Below are positions 26,825-35,362 of a stretch of DNA of 64,000 nucleotides, piece after piece. Position 1 is the first letter of the stretch. The number at the start of each line of letters is the position of its first letter. The position numbers and the translations under genes were made by a program. The stretch covers positions 1,262,747 to 1,326,746 of the forward strand of contig NZ_CP047056.1 in assembly GCF_011065405.1 (NCBI RefSeq), written 5' to 3'. The notes beneath the pieces were generated by a model that saw nothing but the letters and a program-made list of their open reading frames with translations, was not told where the DNA came from and did no database searches. The DNA comes from Succinivibrio dextrinosolvens (GTDB lineage Bacteria > Pseudomonadota > Gammaproteobacteria > Enterobacterales > Succinivibrionaceae).

Positions 26825-27826
26825 ATGAAAAACATAAAATTTATAGCTACCATTATTACAGTTTCAGCGGCACTTGTTCTTCAGGGATGTTCATCTTCTT
26901 CATCAGGTGGAACTCCTTCATTCTCTGGATCATACAGATATGGAACAGGTCCAAACAAGACAAAGCCAAAACCACAGACAGAGCCAGTCAATATCAATGG
27001 TGTAGGCGGTGCTGTTCCTAAATATGAATATCAGAGAACAGGCGGTTGCAACAAGGATTATAGGGTTTTAGGAAAAAACTATATGATCTGGAACGGTACC
27101 ACTTCATATATCGAAGAGGGTATCGCCTCCTGGTACGGTCCAGGTTTCCATGGACAAAAGACCTCTAACGGAGAAATCTACGATCAGAAAGGCTTTACTG
27201 CTGCCCATAAAAATCTGCCATTACCATCCTATCTAAAGGTTACAAACCTTCGCAACGGTAAAAAGGTTATTGTAAGAGTAAATGATAGAGGACCTTTTGT
27301 CGGGGACAGAATCCTGGATTTATCAGAAGGATCAGCTCGCGCCATTGATATGGTAGGTACAGGCACCTCAAAGGTTAGAATTGAACTTATCAATGTAAGC
27401 TCAAATGGAACCTACACCAATGCAGTTGGTAAACCTGCCGGTGTAAAACAGCAGCAGTATGCACAGGTTGTGAATAAGAAAACCTCATCCTATCAGCATA
27501 TTGGAGCTGCAACCTCAAGATCTTCAGTAAGTTCTAATACAGGCTACATAAATACTAATAATCAGGGAATAACATCTAATAGAGCAAATACTGTATCCAA
27601 TACAGTTCCTGGCTGGTATGTCCAGCTGGTTGCATGTAATTCAGATCTGATGGCTAATGAGATTAAGAACAATGTTCAGACTAAGATCTCATACCCAATC
27701 GTAATCAGAAAGGAAGGCAACATTAACAAGGTACTGGTTGGACCATTAAATGAAGGCTCTGCAAGAAAAGCAGCCGCGTCATTAAAGCAGAAGGGTTATA
27801 CTGATTGTTTTGTAAAGAGTTTTTAA
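26825..27826 (+). CDS. rlpA: Septal/rare lipoprotein RlpA with SPOR domain
   Basis: A 333-residue lipoprotein that, in characterised relatives, cuts naked glycan strands. The signal peptide begins MKNIKFIATII and ends in lipobox LQGC near residue 22; this supports ATG 26825 rather than ATG 26777. The double-psi barrel domain starts EGIASWYGPGFHGQKTSNGE and includes VNDRGPF. A Ser/Asn-rich linker leads to a C-terminal SPOR domain (about 259-333, WYVQLVACNS onward) that binds denuded peptidoglycan. Confidence 0.93.
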   Translation: MKNIKFIATIITVSAALVLQGCSSSSSGGTPSFSGSYRYGTGPNKTKPKPQTEPVNINGVGGAVPKYEYQRTGGCNKDYRVLGKNYMIWNGTTSYIEEGIASWYGPGFHGQKTSNGEIYDQKGFTAAHKNLPLPSYLKVTNLRNGKKVIVRVNDRGPFVGDRILDLSEGSARAIDMVGTGTSKVRIELINVSSNGTYTNAVGKPAGVKQQQYAQVVNKKTSSYQHIGAATSRSSVSSNTGYINTNNQGITSNRANTVSNTVPGWYVQLVACNSDLMANEIKNNVQTKISYPIVIRKEGNINKVLVGPLNEGSARKAAASLKQKGYTDCFVKSF

Positions 27827-27848
27827 AAAGAAAAACTAGGAAAATAAA

Positions 27849-29132
27849 ATGTCATTAAATAAGGTAATTAAAACCGCATTATTAGTTACTGCTCTTGTTT
27901 CAGGTTTAAGTGCATCCGCAGAGGATAATATTCCAGATCCATTTGCCCAGATGAAGGCCAATGCAGATGCCTCAAATCCTACAGCTGTTCCTGCAAACGG
28001 AGTTGCACCTGCACCTATAGTAATTCCAGAGCCTCCAGTATTTGACGCCCAGTCATGGGTTTTAATGGATTACAGTTCAGGAAGAATTATCTGTGAACAC
28101 AACGCTCACGAAAAGATTTGGCCTGCTTCACTTACAAAGATGATGACAGCCTATGTTATCGGAATGGAACTTAAGGCTGGCAGACTTCACATGGATGATG
28201 ATGTTACCATCACAGAGGATGCATGGGCAAAGAAATATACCGATTCATCTAAGATGTTCATCGAAGTTGGTAAAACCATTAAAGTAGGAGATTTGGTTAA
28301 GGGCATCATTATTCAGTCTGGTAACGACGCATGCGTTGCAATGGCTATTCATCTGGCTGGAACACAGGAAGGTTTCGTTTCTGTAATGAACAATTATGCT
28401 GCACAGCTAGGACTTAAAGATACCCATTTCTCAAATGTTCATGGTCTGTATGACGAGCTGAACTATTCCTCTGCTTATGATATGGCCCTGTTAGGCCGTG
28501 CAACCATCAGAGATCTTCCTGATGAATACCCACTGTACAGCCAGAAGGATTTCACATTTAACGGCATCAAACAGATGAACAGAAACCGTCTTTTATGGGA
28601 TAAGTCAATCAATGTTGACGGCATCAAGACAGGACACCTTTCACAGGTGGGATATAATCTTGTTACCTCCGCCACAAATGACGGTATGAGACTTGTTGCC
28701 TCAGTTATCGGTGCAAAATCAGAAAAACTACGTGCAGACTACAACAAGGCCCTGTTAACATACGGCTTCCGTTACTTCCAGAGATACACTCCAGTTTCTG
28801 CCAACAAGGTCCTTCTGACCAGAAATGTTCGCATGGGTCAGACTAATCAGGTCCGTCTTGCAATCCAGAATGATCTGAATCTGATGATTCCTCGCGGCCG
28901 TCAGGGTGATATCAAACTTGGATACAGATTAAAGAAGAGTGTCTTCACAGCTCCAATCAACAAGGGTGATGAGCTTGGTGTAATTGAGGTTAAGATCGAT
29001 AACAACATTATTTCAACTGTTCCTCTGGTATCCGTGGACACCATTGAGGAATGCGGATTCTTCGGAAGAATCTGGGATAAGATCTGTCTGTTCTTCTCCT
29101 CTGACGAAGAAGTTGTTGAAGAGGCTGAATAG
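27849..29132 (+). CDS. dacA: D-alanyl-D-alanine carboxypeptidase (PBP5/6 type)
   Basis: A 427-residue DD-carboxypeptidase (E. coli PBP5 403) that trims pentapeptide stems. A signal peptide (about 1-24) is followed by the three active-site motifs PASLTKMM (SxxK, Ser near 94), QSGND (SGN) and GIKTGHL (KTG). The C-terminal region (from about 335) forms the second beta domain and ends in an amphipathic helix for membrane attachment, then an acidic tail EEVVEEAE, which is unusual. AGGA lies 8 bases before the ATG. Confidence 0.95.
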   Translation: MSLNKVIKTALLVTALVSGLSASAEDNIPDPFAQMKANADASNPTAVPANGVAPAPIVIPEPPVFDAQSWVLMDYSSGRIICEHNAHEKIWPASLTKMMTAYVIGMELKAGRLHMDDDVTITEDAWAKKYTDSSKMFIEVGKTIKVGDLVKGIIIQSGNDACVAMAIHLAGTQEGFVSVMNNYAAQLGLKDTHFSNVHGLYDELNYSSAYDMALLGRATIRDLPDEYPLYSQKDFTFNGIKQMNRNRLLWDKSINVDGIKTGHLSQVGYNLVTSATNDGMRLVASVIGAKSEKLRADYNKALLTYGFRYFQRYTPVSANKVLLTRNVRMGQTNQVRLAIQNDLNLMIPRGRQGDIKLGYRLKKSVFTAPINKGDELGVIEVKIDNNIISTVPLVSVDTIEECGFFGRIWDKICLFFSSDEEVVEEAE

Positions 29133-29142
29133 AGATATCTTT

Positions 29143-29187
29143 AAAGGAGATTGGTTCTATCCATGAAAAATGGATAGAACTTCAATG
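29143..29187 (+). promoter_or_regulatory. Ribosome-binding site of ybeD with a hairpin inside the spacer
   Basis: AAGGAG at 29143-29148 is followed by a perfect 11-bp hairpin, GTTCTATCCAT (29154-29164), loop GAAAA, ATGGATAGAAC (29170-29180), then ATG at 29185. The linear gap from AAGGAG to this ATG is 36 bases, but folding the 27-base hairpin leaves 9, an ideal spacing. ATG codons at 29163 and 29170 are buried in the stem. Confidence 0.6.
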
Positions 29188-29475
29188 TTTATGACAGATT
29201 CATATAACAAATTAGAAAAACTCATGGAATTTCCATGTGTAGTTGGATTCAGAGTGATTGTTGATGCATCAATCGTGAATTCACTTGTTGAGGTTGAAAA
29301 AGCCATAAATGAGGTAGAGGCTGGAATTATGCAGAAAATTACAGATGAACCTCGCAAAAGTTCAAAAGGAAACTATGTTTCCTACACAATCCCTGTAAAA
29401 GTAAATAAGGCAGATAACCTGAAACTTTTATATGAAAAAATCAGTGCGCTGCCTTGTGTTAAACATGTAATCTAG
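29185..29475 (+). CDS. ybeD: DUF493 family protein YbeD
   Basis: About 96 residues (E. coli YbeD 87). The family pattern is clear: LEKLMEFPCVVGFRVI near the start, then SSKGNYVSYTIPVKV and a final ALPCVKHVI. YbeD has a ferredoxin-like, ACT-like fold; its function is not settled. It follows dacA, as in E. coli, but lipB is not next. Start choice is difficult: ATG 29185 fits the folded-spacer model, 29191 is also possible, and 29170 lies inside the hairpin. Confidence 0.88.
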   Translation: MFMTDSYNKLEKLMEFPCVVGFRVIVDASIVNSLVEVEKAINEVEAGIMQKITDEPRKSSKGNYVSYTIPVKVNKADNLKLLYEKISALPCVKHVI

Positions 29476-29482
29476 GAAGAAT

Positions 29483-30547
29483 ATGTCATATCAAGATCAG
29501 TCTGAGATGAGGTTTTCCTCTGATATGTCGAGCTTTTTAAAGGCAGTAGGCTACATTGGTCTATTGGCTTTAGTCATTGGAATTCTCTTCCTGGTTTTAG
29601 GCTGCTTCAGAATTTCAAGCTATGCTTTTAAGACCTATGAAAGTATAGACAAAATTCCTCATAACAAGGTTGGTCTGCTGCTTGGTACCTCTTCACTTAA
29701 TTCAAACGGTCAGCCTAATGATTACTTTACTTACAGGATCATTGCAGCTGCCCAGCTGTTCAAGTCAGGCAAGATTGATTATATTCTGGCTTCAGGAGAC
29801 AATCTGCATCACTCCTATAACGAGCCAAGACAGATGATAAGAGCCCTGATTAAGGCTGGTGTTCCATCAGATAGAATTGTGGCCGATTTTGCAGGTATAT
29901 CAACTCTGGATTCTGTAATCAGAGCAAGAAAAGTGTTCCTTCTTAAGAATGTAACCATCATCTCTCAGGATTTTCAGAACGAACGCGCCCTGTTTATTGC
30001 AGACAATTATGATCTGAATGCTGTGGGCTTCAATGCATTAAGTCCAAATTACGGCATCTTCTCAAAGGTGTCCATAAGAGAGTTCTTTGCCAGAATCAAA
30101 TGTGCCTTTGATGTTTATCTTTTAAAGAGTCAGCCTAAGTTCCTGGGTAAACCAGAATCTATAGGCAAATCAGCTCTTCCAAAGGAAATGTCAAATAAAC
30201 CAAAGAAACTGACCTCTCCGCTCAAGTTCATTACTGATAACGCAAAGATCATGAACGAGAAAGCCCGTATTGCTAAATTCGAGCCTATCGCCAAGAAGAC
30301 TACTGATACAGCAAAGATGATCAGAAAGCGAGTTGAGCAGGCTGAGTATGAGTATTACATTCCTGAGGCAAGAGTTCCGGAAAACAAGATTGATAAGCAG
30401 CAGATCGAGGTATTAAGTGAGGAGCAGACTGAAGCTTTAGAAGAAGCCAATGAAGTTGCGTCCGAAAGTCTGAATGTCGGAACCTCAAATACCTACATCG
30501 ATCCAAACATTCCTGCAAAGCCAAATCTTCAGGCAAATCCTGAATAG
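29483..30547 (+). CDS. sanA: SanA-like DUF218 membrane protein with C-terminal extension
   Basis: A 354-residue protein. One membrane helix (about 22-45) precedes a DUF218/SanA domain (about 57-210): KVGLLLGTSSLNSNGQPNDY, ILASGDN and STLDSVIRARKVF with VTIISQDFQNERAL. E. coli SanA (239 residues) supports envelope barrier function and vancomycin exclusion at high temperature. The extra 120 residues at the C-terminus are charged and low-complexity, with no recognised domain. It starts 7 bases after ybeD. Confidence 0.85.
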   Translation: MSYQDQSEMRFSSDMSSFLKAVGYIGLLALVIGILFLVLGCFRISSYAFKTYESIDKIPHNKVGLLLGTSSLNSNGQPNDYFTYRIIAAAQLFKSGKIDYILASGDNLHHSYNEPRQMIRALIKAGVPSDRIVADFAGISTLDSVIRARKVFLLKNVTIISQDFQNERALFIADNYDLNAVGFNALSPNYGIFSKVSIREFFARIKCAFDVYLLKSQPKFLGKPESIGKSALPKEMSNKPKKLTSPLKFITDNAKIMNEKARIAKFEPIAKKTTDTAKMIRKRVEQAEYEYYIPEARVPENKIDKQQIEVLSEEQTEALEEANEVASESLNVGTSNTYIDPNIPAKPNLQANPE

Positions 30548-30699
30548 TCAGAAGAGCATGCATTGGAAAAACTCATAAAGATTAGTTTGGATTGAAGTCA
30601 GTTATGTCCCTCAACTTATACTGACTAATCCTGATTAACCGTTTGAGAAATAGATAAATTCTATAACTGAATAAAATACTAATCAGATATTTTTTGATC

Positions 30700-30705
30700 T
30701 ATAAT
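30700..30705 (+). promoter_or_regulatory. Perfect TATAAT -10 box, candidate antisense promoter
   Basis: TATAAT at 30700-30705 on the plus strand would start an RNA near 30712 that runs antisense across the hydrophobic mini-gene at 30754-30819. The -35 region (TACTAA at 17-base spacing) is weak. Confidence 0.4.
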
Positions 30706-30714
30706 AAAGACGAA

Positions 30715-30736
30715 GGGCGGAGATTTCTCCCCGCCC
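30715..30736 (-). terminator. GC-rich hairpin downstream of the hydrophobic mini-gene
   Basis: GGGC+GGAG (30715-30722) pairs with CTCC (30727-30730) and GCCC (30733-30736) around an ATTT loop and a two-base bulge. On the minus strand it is followed by TTCGTCTTTATTAT. It stands out in an AT-rich region and would end a short minus transcript. Confidence 0.5.
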
Positions 30737-30753
30737 CTCTTAGTGGTTTAGCT

Positions 30754-30819
30754 CTAGTACACTGCGCTAGAATATAACAGTAACAAGGCTACAACCACGA
30801 TAACAATTAGGATTTTCAC
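30754..30819 (-). CDS. 21-residue hydrophobic peptide, candidate Ibs-like type I toxin
   Basis: GTG start at 30819, stop TAG at 30754. The peptide starts M-K, continues as an unbroken run of Ile, Leu, Val and Ala, and ends YSSAVY. E. coli Ibs toxins have the same plan (M-K/R, about 13 aliphatic residues, then an S-x-S-A-Y-type end). AGGAG lies 5 bases before the GTG, a very strong site for so short a frame, and an anti-site CTCCT immediately upstream could mask it. A GC hairpin follows 18 bases after the stop, and a TATAAT on the other strand could drive an antisense RNA, as for Sib. Not proven to be translated. Confidence 0.5.
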   Translation of the reverse strand: MKILIVIVVVALLLLYSSAVY

Positions 30820-30946
30820 AGAATCTCCTAGAGGAGTTAATCTAAGGCAATAGCAACTGTTAGAGCCATTTACACTGTTAAGCCTTACATATATTTTGTC
30901 TCTTCATTCTCTTTGATTTATAGTAGTTTTATATTTTTAAATTACC

Positions 30947-31819
30947 CTACCCTATTTTTACAAGCTCAAATGAATCCTTGTCATAGTTGGTAATGATAAG
31001 TTCGTTTACAGCATTTCTCTTCGAAGTATTAGAATTGATTCTACGGCTTACAGCAACAGTATTGATATTAAAATCCCGGTACAGTTCTCTTATATGAGGA
31101 ACATCTGAGTTAGACTGCAGGAATTTTATTCCTCTTCTGTGTAACTCTAGACAGAACTCATACAATCTCTGATGCTCGTCCTGCTTAAAGTTTCCAGACT
31201 GATACTGTGTGAAATTAGCTGTCTTTGATACAGGAAAATAAGGAGGATCTAAATAGACAAAGGCATCCTTAGGAATAATCTCAAGTAAAGTCTGATAGTC
31301 CTGACAAAGAATACGGATATCCTTCTGATTAAAGAAGGCAGAGCAGGCCTCTAGAGTCTGAGTATCACATATGGTTGGATTCTTGTAATTGCCAAATGGT
31401 GTATTAAAAAAATTTTTCTTTGAAACGCGATACAGCCCGTTATAGCAGGTTTTCATAAGAAAAATAAATCTGGCAGCCCTCTCCACAGCAGATCTTTTAT
31501 CAAAATCAGGCTCTCTATCCCAGGATCTGATTTCATCATAAAGCTTTCTGTCATATATTAGAGTAGACAGGTAAACTTCCAGTTCACCAAGATTTGATTT
31601 GATGACATTGTAAGCATTGATTAGTTCTGAATTGGAATCATTGATTATAGCCTTATCAAAATTCAGAGCCATTAATACAGCACCTGACCCCACGAAAGGC
31701 TCAACGTAAGTTGAAATGTGCTCAGGTATATACTCTAGAAGACTGGGAATACTGGTAGATTTTCCTCCAACCCACTTAACAAAGGGTTTGAGATTTGGGA
31801 AATTGTTTGGGCTATGCAT
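30947..31819 (-). CDS. dam: Dam-family adenine-N6 DNA methyltransferase (copy 1)
   Basis: A 290-residue class D12 methyltransferase (E. coli Dam 278). The SAM motif is KPFVKWVGGKS with YVEPFVGSGAVLMAL, and the catalytic motif IV is VYLDPPYFPVSKTANFTQY, very close to the E. coli Dam segment DPPYAPLSATANFTAY, so GATC is the likely target. No restriction endonuclease is adjacent, which suggests a solitary regulatory or repair-strand methylase. It is not in the usual aroKB-damX context. A second family member lies 2.2 kb away. Confidence 0.85.
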   Translation of the reverse strand: MHSPNNFPNLKPFVKWVGGKSTSIPSLLEYIPEHISTYVEPFVGSGAVLMALNFDKAIINDSNSELINAYNVIKSNLGELEVYLSTLIYDRKLYDEIRSWDREPDFDKRSAVERAARFIFLMKTCYNGLYRVSKKNFFNTPFGNYKNPTICDTQTLEACSAFFNQKDIRILCQDYQTLLEIIPKDAFVYLDPPYFPVSKTANFTQYQSGNFKQDEHQRLYEFCLELHRRGIKFLQSNSDVPHIRELYRDFNINTVAVSRRINSNTSKRNAVNELIITNYDKDSFELVKIG

Positions 31820-31907
31820 ATTAGAAATAACTCCTTATACTCTGCTTATTTTACAGAATAATGTGTGAGTTTTTCGGATCTGATACGTTATTGCTCAGAA
31901 TTTTGAG

Positions 31908-31932
31908 AAAAAAAAGGAGGAACAAGACCTCC
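31908..31932 (-). terminator. Terminator after the sialidase gene
   Basis: On the minus strand GGAGG-TCTTGTT-CCTCC is followed by eight T residues (A8 at 31908-31915 on plus). The stem is short but GC-rich. Confidence 0.6.
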
Positions 31933-31962
31933 AAAAATAAATAACTACAAAGATTGAGGAAT

Positions 31963-33081
31963 TTAAGAAACTTTAGCCGAGGTTGGATTGTATAAAACAA
32001 CCTTCTCTCTCTTCTTACCGGCAACACTCTCTTCGCTTAGAGTTACATATTTTATGCCCTGTCTATCGTGATAAGCATAAGCAAGATGCAGCATGCCATC
32101 TGAAGACTGCATTAGGTAAGGATACTCGTACTGCTTGTTGTTGGTTCGATTCTCTTCGCCGACATAACCCTGGCCCAATTCAATGTTTCTAATCAGAGGG
32201 AAAGACTTTCCTCCATCCTCTGATAAGGCAATTGCAACAGGACAGCGCAATCCTGGCCATGCAGCCTTACCCTTTTGAGGATTAGGTGTACAGGTAGGAT
32301 TGTAGGCAATTGCGATACGACCACTCTTAAGCTTGATAGCACTGATACTTGAGTTGTTGTTAGGAAGAGGTGTTGGAACAGGCGCACTCCAGGAGTCTCC
32401 ATTATCCTGAGATTCACTTCTGTAGATAAAATCAGCTTCTCTGCTACGCATAAAAGCGATCAGGTGAGACTCTTCTAGCTCAACAACATTGGCGTGAACT
32501 CGTCCGGAGCTCTGAGGCATATCCACCTGACGCCAGGTCTTTCCCTTGTCATCAGAGATCTGGAATGCAGTAGGATCACCAGAAAGGCCTTCAGGAGAAT
32601 CAGTACATAGCCAGTTTGAGAAGATCCAGCGACCGCTCTTTAATACCTGTATAGGCTGACGACAGAATGTTCCTTCACGTGCAAACATGGTCTCATACTT
32701 ACTCCAGCTCTTACCTCCGTCAGTTGATTTCTGACAGCGAACCTGAGAAGTATATTGCATATTATCCTTCCCCTCGGTTCTTGCTTTCTGAGCAGTATAC
32801 ATACACCACACAGCATTATCAGGACCAAAGAATAAGGATGGATTCTGTTCACTGCGTTCAGGATCAGATGAAACCTGAACAGGCTCTGACCACTTGGTAT
32901 CACCATACTTTAACGATGCACAGACAATACTTACGTCAGGACTACCTTCAAAAGATCCTGCAAACCAGCAGCATAATAAATCCTTATTAGGAAGCTCTAG
33001 AATAGCAGGAGAGTGTGCAGTGCGATATGGACCAGGAGGAAGTAGAGCTTCCACGGTATTCATAACCGCATTCTCATACAT
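31963..33081 (-). CDS. Sialidase-family BNR-repeat protein
   Basis: About 372 residues, with four Asp-box/BNR motifs: STDGGKSW, SDDKGKTW, SQDNGDSW and SEDGGKSF, spaced as in six-bladed sialidases. RTAHSPAILELPNKDLL and DPERSEQNPSLFF are typical of cytoplasmic exo-sialidase-like proteins. No signal peptide is visible. The frame is open up to 33114; ATG 33081 and ATG 33063 are both possible. No sialic-acid catabolic (nan) genes are nearby. Its 5' end runs directly into a truncated alcohol dehydrogenase on the other strand, so its native promoter may be missing. Confidence 0.82.
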   Translation of the reverse strand: MYENAVMNTVEALLPPGPYRTAHSPAILELPNKDLLCCWFAGSFEGSPDVSIVCASLKYGDTKWSEPVQVSSDPERSEQNPSLFFGPDNAVWCMYTAQKARTEGKDNMQYTSQVRCQKSTDGGKSWSKYETMFAREGTFCRQPIQVLKSGRWIFSNWLCTDSPEGLSGDPTAFQISDDKGKTWRQVDMPQSSGRVHANVVELEESHLIAFMRSREADFIYRSESQDNGDSWSAPVPTPLPNNNSSISAIKLKSGRIAIAYNPTCTPNPQKGKAAWPGLRCPVAIALSEDGGKSFPLIRNIELGQGYVGEENRTNNKQYEYPYLMQSSDGMLHLAYAYHDRQGIKYVTLSEESVAGKKREKVVLYNPTSAKVS

Positions 33082-33092
33082 GGTTCCATCAT

Positions 33093-33932
33093 TTGCTGAA
33101 GAACAAATGCACATTAGAAGAGATGGTTCGCGGAACCAAACCTGTTGAGAGAGGAGTTCCTACACTAATGGTTCCTACCACTGCTGGTACAGGTTCTGAA
33201 GCAACTCCAAACGCAATTGTTCTTGTACCAGAAGAGAATCTTAAAGTTGGTATCGTAACAGATCTTATGATTGCTGACTGCGTAATTCTAGATCCTGCCA
33301 TGACAGCAGGTCTACCTCCACACATAACCGCTAATACCGGAATTGATGCTCTATGTCATCTAATGGAATGCTATATATCAAAGAAAGCAAATCCTTTATC
33401 TGACACTTTTGAACTTCAGGGAATCAAGCTCGTAGCCAAGAGCATTCGTGAATGCTATAAGAACGGTTCTAATCTGAAGGCACGAGAGAAGATGCTGTTA
33501 GCAGCATGCTATGGAGGAATCTGTATTGCATCTTCATCAACAACTGCTATTCATGCCCTATCTTATCCTTTAGGTGGCAGATACCATATTCCACATGGTC
33601 TAGCCAACGCAATCCTTATGCCACTTGTAATGGATGCAAACAAGGAAGCGTGCCTTGATAAGTACTATGACATGGCTGTTGCCATGGAACTGGATGTTAA
33701 CGGAAAGTCAAAGCAGGAAGTCGCAGATATGTTCGTAAAAGAGCTTTACGCTTTCAATAAAGATCTAAACATCAAGTGCAATCTTCAGGAAAAGGGAATT
33801 TCTGAGGATGTAATTCCAGAGCTGGTTGAAGGCGCCTCAAAGGTAACAAGACTGCTTGGCAATAATCCTAAGTTCTTCACGCACGAAGAAATGGCAGATA
33901 TTTATCGCAAACTTATCGAAGCCAACAGGTAA
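33093..33932 (+). pseudogene. Iron-containing alcohol dehydrogenase, N-terminus missing
   Basis: About 279 residues of a Fe-ADH protein (family length about 380). Homology begins near LEEMVRG, then PTLMVPTTAGTGSEATPN, the metal-binding HITANTGIDALCHLMECYIS and HIPHGLANAILMP. The N-terminal nucleotide-binding third with its GGGS motif is gone. The open frame reaches upstream only to 33066, and the only start before the homology is a TTG inside the sialidase 5' end. This looks like a rearrangement junction, so the gene is probably inactive. Confidence 0.75.
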
Positions 33933-33970
33933 AGAATGCAAAAAACTACATAGCAAAACAGACCAAGAGA

Positions 33971-34003
33971 AAAGGATCTAGCCTTCACCTGCTAAGATCC
34001 TTT
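33971..34003. terminator. Terminator between the Fe-ADH remnant and the second dam-like gene
   Basis: AAAGGATCT (33971-33979) pairs with AGATCCTTT (33995-34003), followed on plus by CTTTATC. It sits between converging genes and may work both ways. Confidence 0.6.
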
Positions 34004-34019
34004 CTTTATCAGTAAATGG

Positions 34020-34835
34020 CTATTTGTAATTTCTAACAATAACCTCATCGACAGAGCCTCGATTCTTAGCATCGCAATTGATATATCTTTTGGCGCCGAC
34101 AATTGTTATCTTGTAATCTTTATATAAATCTTTAATGAAATCAGTTGCTGAATTTGAGAGCATGAATCTGATTCCATTTGCGGTAAGTTTGTCACAGAAA
34201 TTTTTCAGTCCAATCTGATCTAAGCGAGAGAAACTATCACTTGAATAGCTTATGAAAGAAGTTGTTGAGACTCGATCATATGGAGGATCTAAGTAAACAA
34301 ATGATTTTGATTCAAGATAATTCAGAATCTCAGAATAATGACCATTCAGAAAAACTATATTGTTAGAATTAAAATAATCACTTAATTCTCGAATTGAGTC
34401 AACAAATGGAGTGAATGGCCTTTTATATTTGCCATAAGGGACATTAAATAGACCTTTGCTGTTTACTCTGTACAGCCCATTAAATCCCATACGGTTTAAA
34501 TAATAGGTTCTGGCTGCTTTTTTTACTGGAGATAAGGTTTTGAAAGAATCTGTCCTATCAAGATCTCTTATTGAATAATAGAAGGCTTCATCATTAACGT
34601 AGGTCAGTAACTCTGAGATTAAATCATCAGGATAATCTCTAACAACTTTATAGAACTCAATAAGTTCAGTATTTATATCGTTAATGATTGCATGATTAGG
34701 CTTTAAATGAAAACAGACAGCACCGCCACCAAAGAAAGGTTCGCAGTAGCTTGTGAAAGATTTTGGAACAAGAGGTGCAATGGAATTTAAAATCTGTCTT
34801 TTTCCACCCACCCATTTTAAAACAGGTTGAATCAT
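34020..34835 (-). CDS. Dam-family adenine-N6 DNA methyltransferase (copy 2)
   Basis: A 271-residue D12 methyltransferase. Motifs are QPVLKWVGGKRQ, CEPFFGGGAVCFHL and VYLDPPYDRVSTTSFISY. It is clearly a diverged relative of the copy at 30947-31819, with a different DPPY context, so its target may differ or also be GATC. No partner restriction enzyme is seen. It lies just downstream of the rpsF-rpsR-rplI terminator, on the same strand. Probably acquired with the surrounding accessory segment. Confidence 0.83.
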   Translation of the reverse strand: MIQPVLKWVGGKRQILNSIAPLVPKSFTSYCEPFFGGGAVCFHLKPNHAIINDINTELIEFYKVVRDYPDDLISELLTYVNDEAFYYSIRDLDRTDSFKTLSPVKKAARTYYLNRMGFNGLYRVNSKGLFNVPYGKYKRPFTPFVDSIRELSDYFNSNNIVFLNGHYSEILNYLESKSFVYLDPPYDRVSTTSFISYSSDSFSRLDQIGLKNFCDKLTANGIRFMLSNSATDFIKDLYKDYKITIVGAKRYINCDAKNRGSVDEVIVRNYK

Positions 34836-34851
34836 TACTTCTTATGCATTA

Positions 34852-34878
34852 AAAAACGGAGAACAAGTCTCCGTTTTT
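34852..34878 (-). terminator. Terminator of the rpsF-rpsR-rplI operon
   Basis: AAAAACGGAGA (34852-34862), loop ACAAG, TCTCCGTTTTT (34868-34878): an 11-bp perfect stem flanked by A and T runs, so it could act in both directions. Confidence 0.85.
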
Positions 34879-34897
34879 ATTGTAGATCGAAAAACTA

Positions 34898-35350
34898 TTA
34901 TTTCTCTGGAACGATAGAAACAGTAATTTCGGTCTTAACGTCAGCGTGTAGCTGAATTTCAATCTGGTAATCACCAACTGAACGTAGAACACCGTCTGGA
35001 AGACGAACTTCTGACTTGTGTAACTCTACACCAGCTTTTGATGCAGCTTCAGCAATATCACGAGTACCAACTGAACCGAACAGCTTGCCCTCGTCGCCAG
35101 CCTGAGCAGCGATTTCGAACTTGCCGATCTGGTTTAACTTCTCAGCACGTTCCTGAGCAGCTTTTAATTCAGCAGCAATCTTAGCCTCAAACTGAGCACG
35201 CTCAGCTTCGAACTTAGCTAGGTTCTCTTTAGTTGCTAAAACAGCCTTCTTTAAAGGTAACAGGTAGTTACGAGCATAACCATTCTTAACCTTAACCTTG
35301 TCACCTAGACCGCCTAGACGGCCAATTTTGTCTAATAGAATAACTTCCAT
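34898..35350 (-). CDS. rplI: 50S ribosomal protein L9
   Basis: A 150-residue protein (E. coli 149). The N-terminal signature [19 protein letters not shown] is followed by YARNYLLP, the long central helix (about 40-75), and a C-terminal domain ending VSIVPEK. It binds 23S rRNA near the L1 stalk. Last gene of the rpsF-rpsR-rplI operon. Confidence 0.98.
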   Translation of the reverse strand: MEVILLDKIGRLGGLGDKVKVKNGYARNYLLPLKKAVLATKENLAKFEAERAQFEAKIAAELKAAQERAEKLNQIGKFEIAAQAGDEGKLFGSVGTRDIAEAASKAGVELHKSEVRLPDGVLRSVGDYQIEIQLHADVKTEITVSIVPEK

Positions 35351-35362
35351 TTTAGCTCCTAA

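Noticed and set aside
30837-30869. Ten-codon leader frame (MALTVAIALD) just before the hydrophobic mini-gene
   Set aside because: It has no ribosome-binding site and is short enough to arise by chance; only its position directly before the AGGAG is suggestive.
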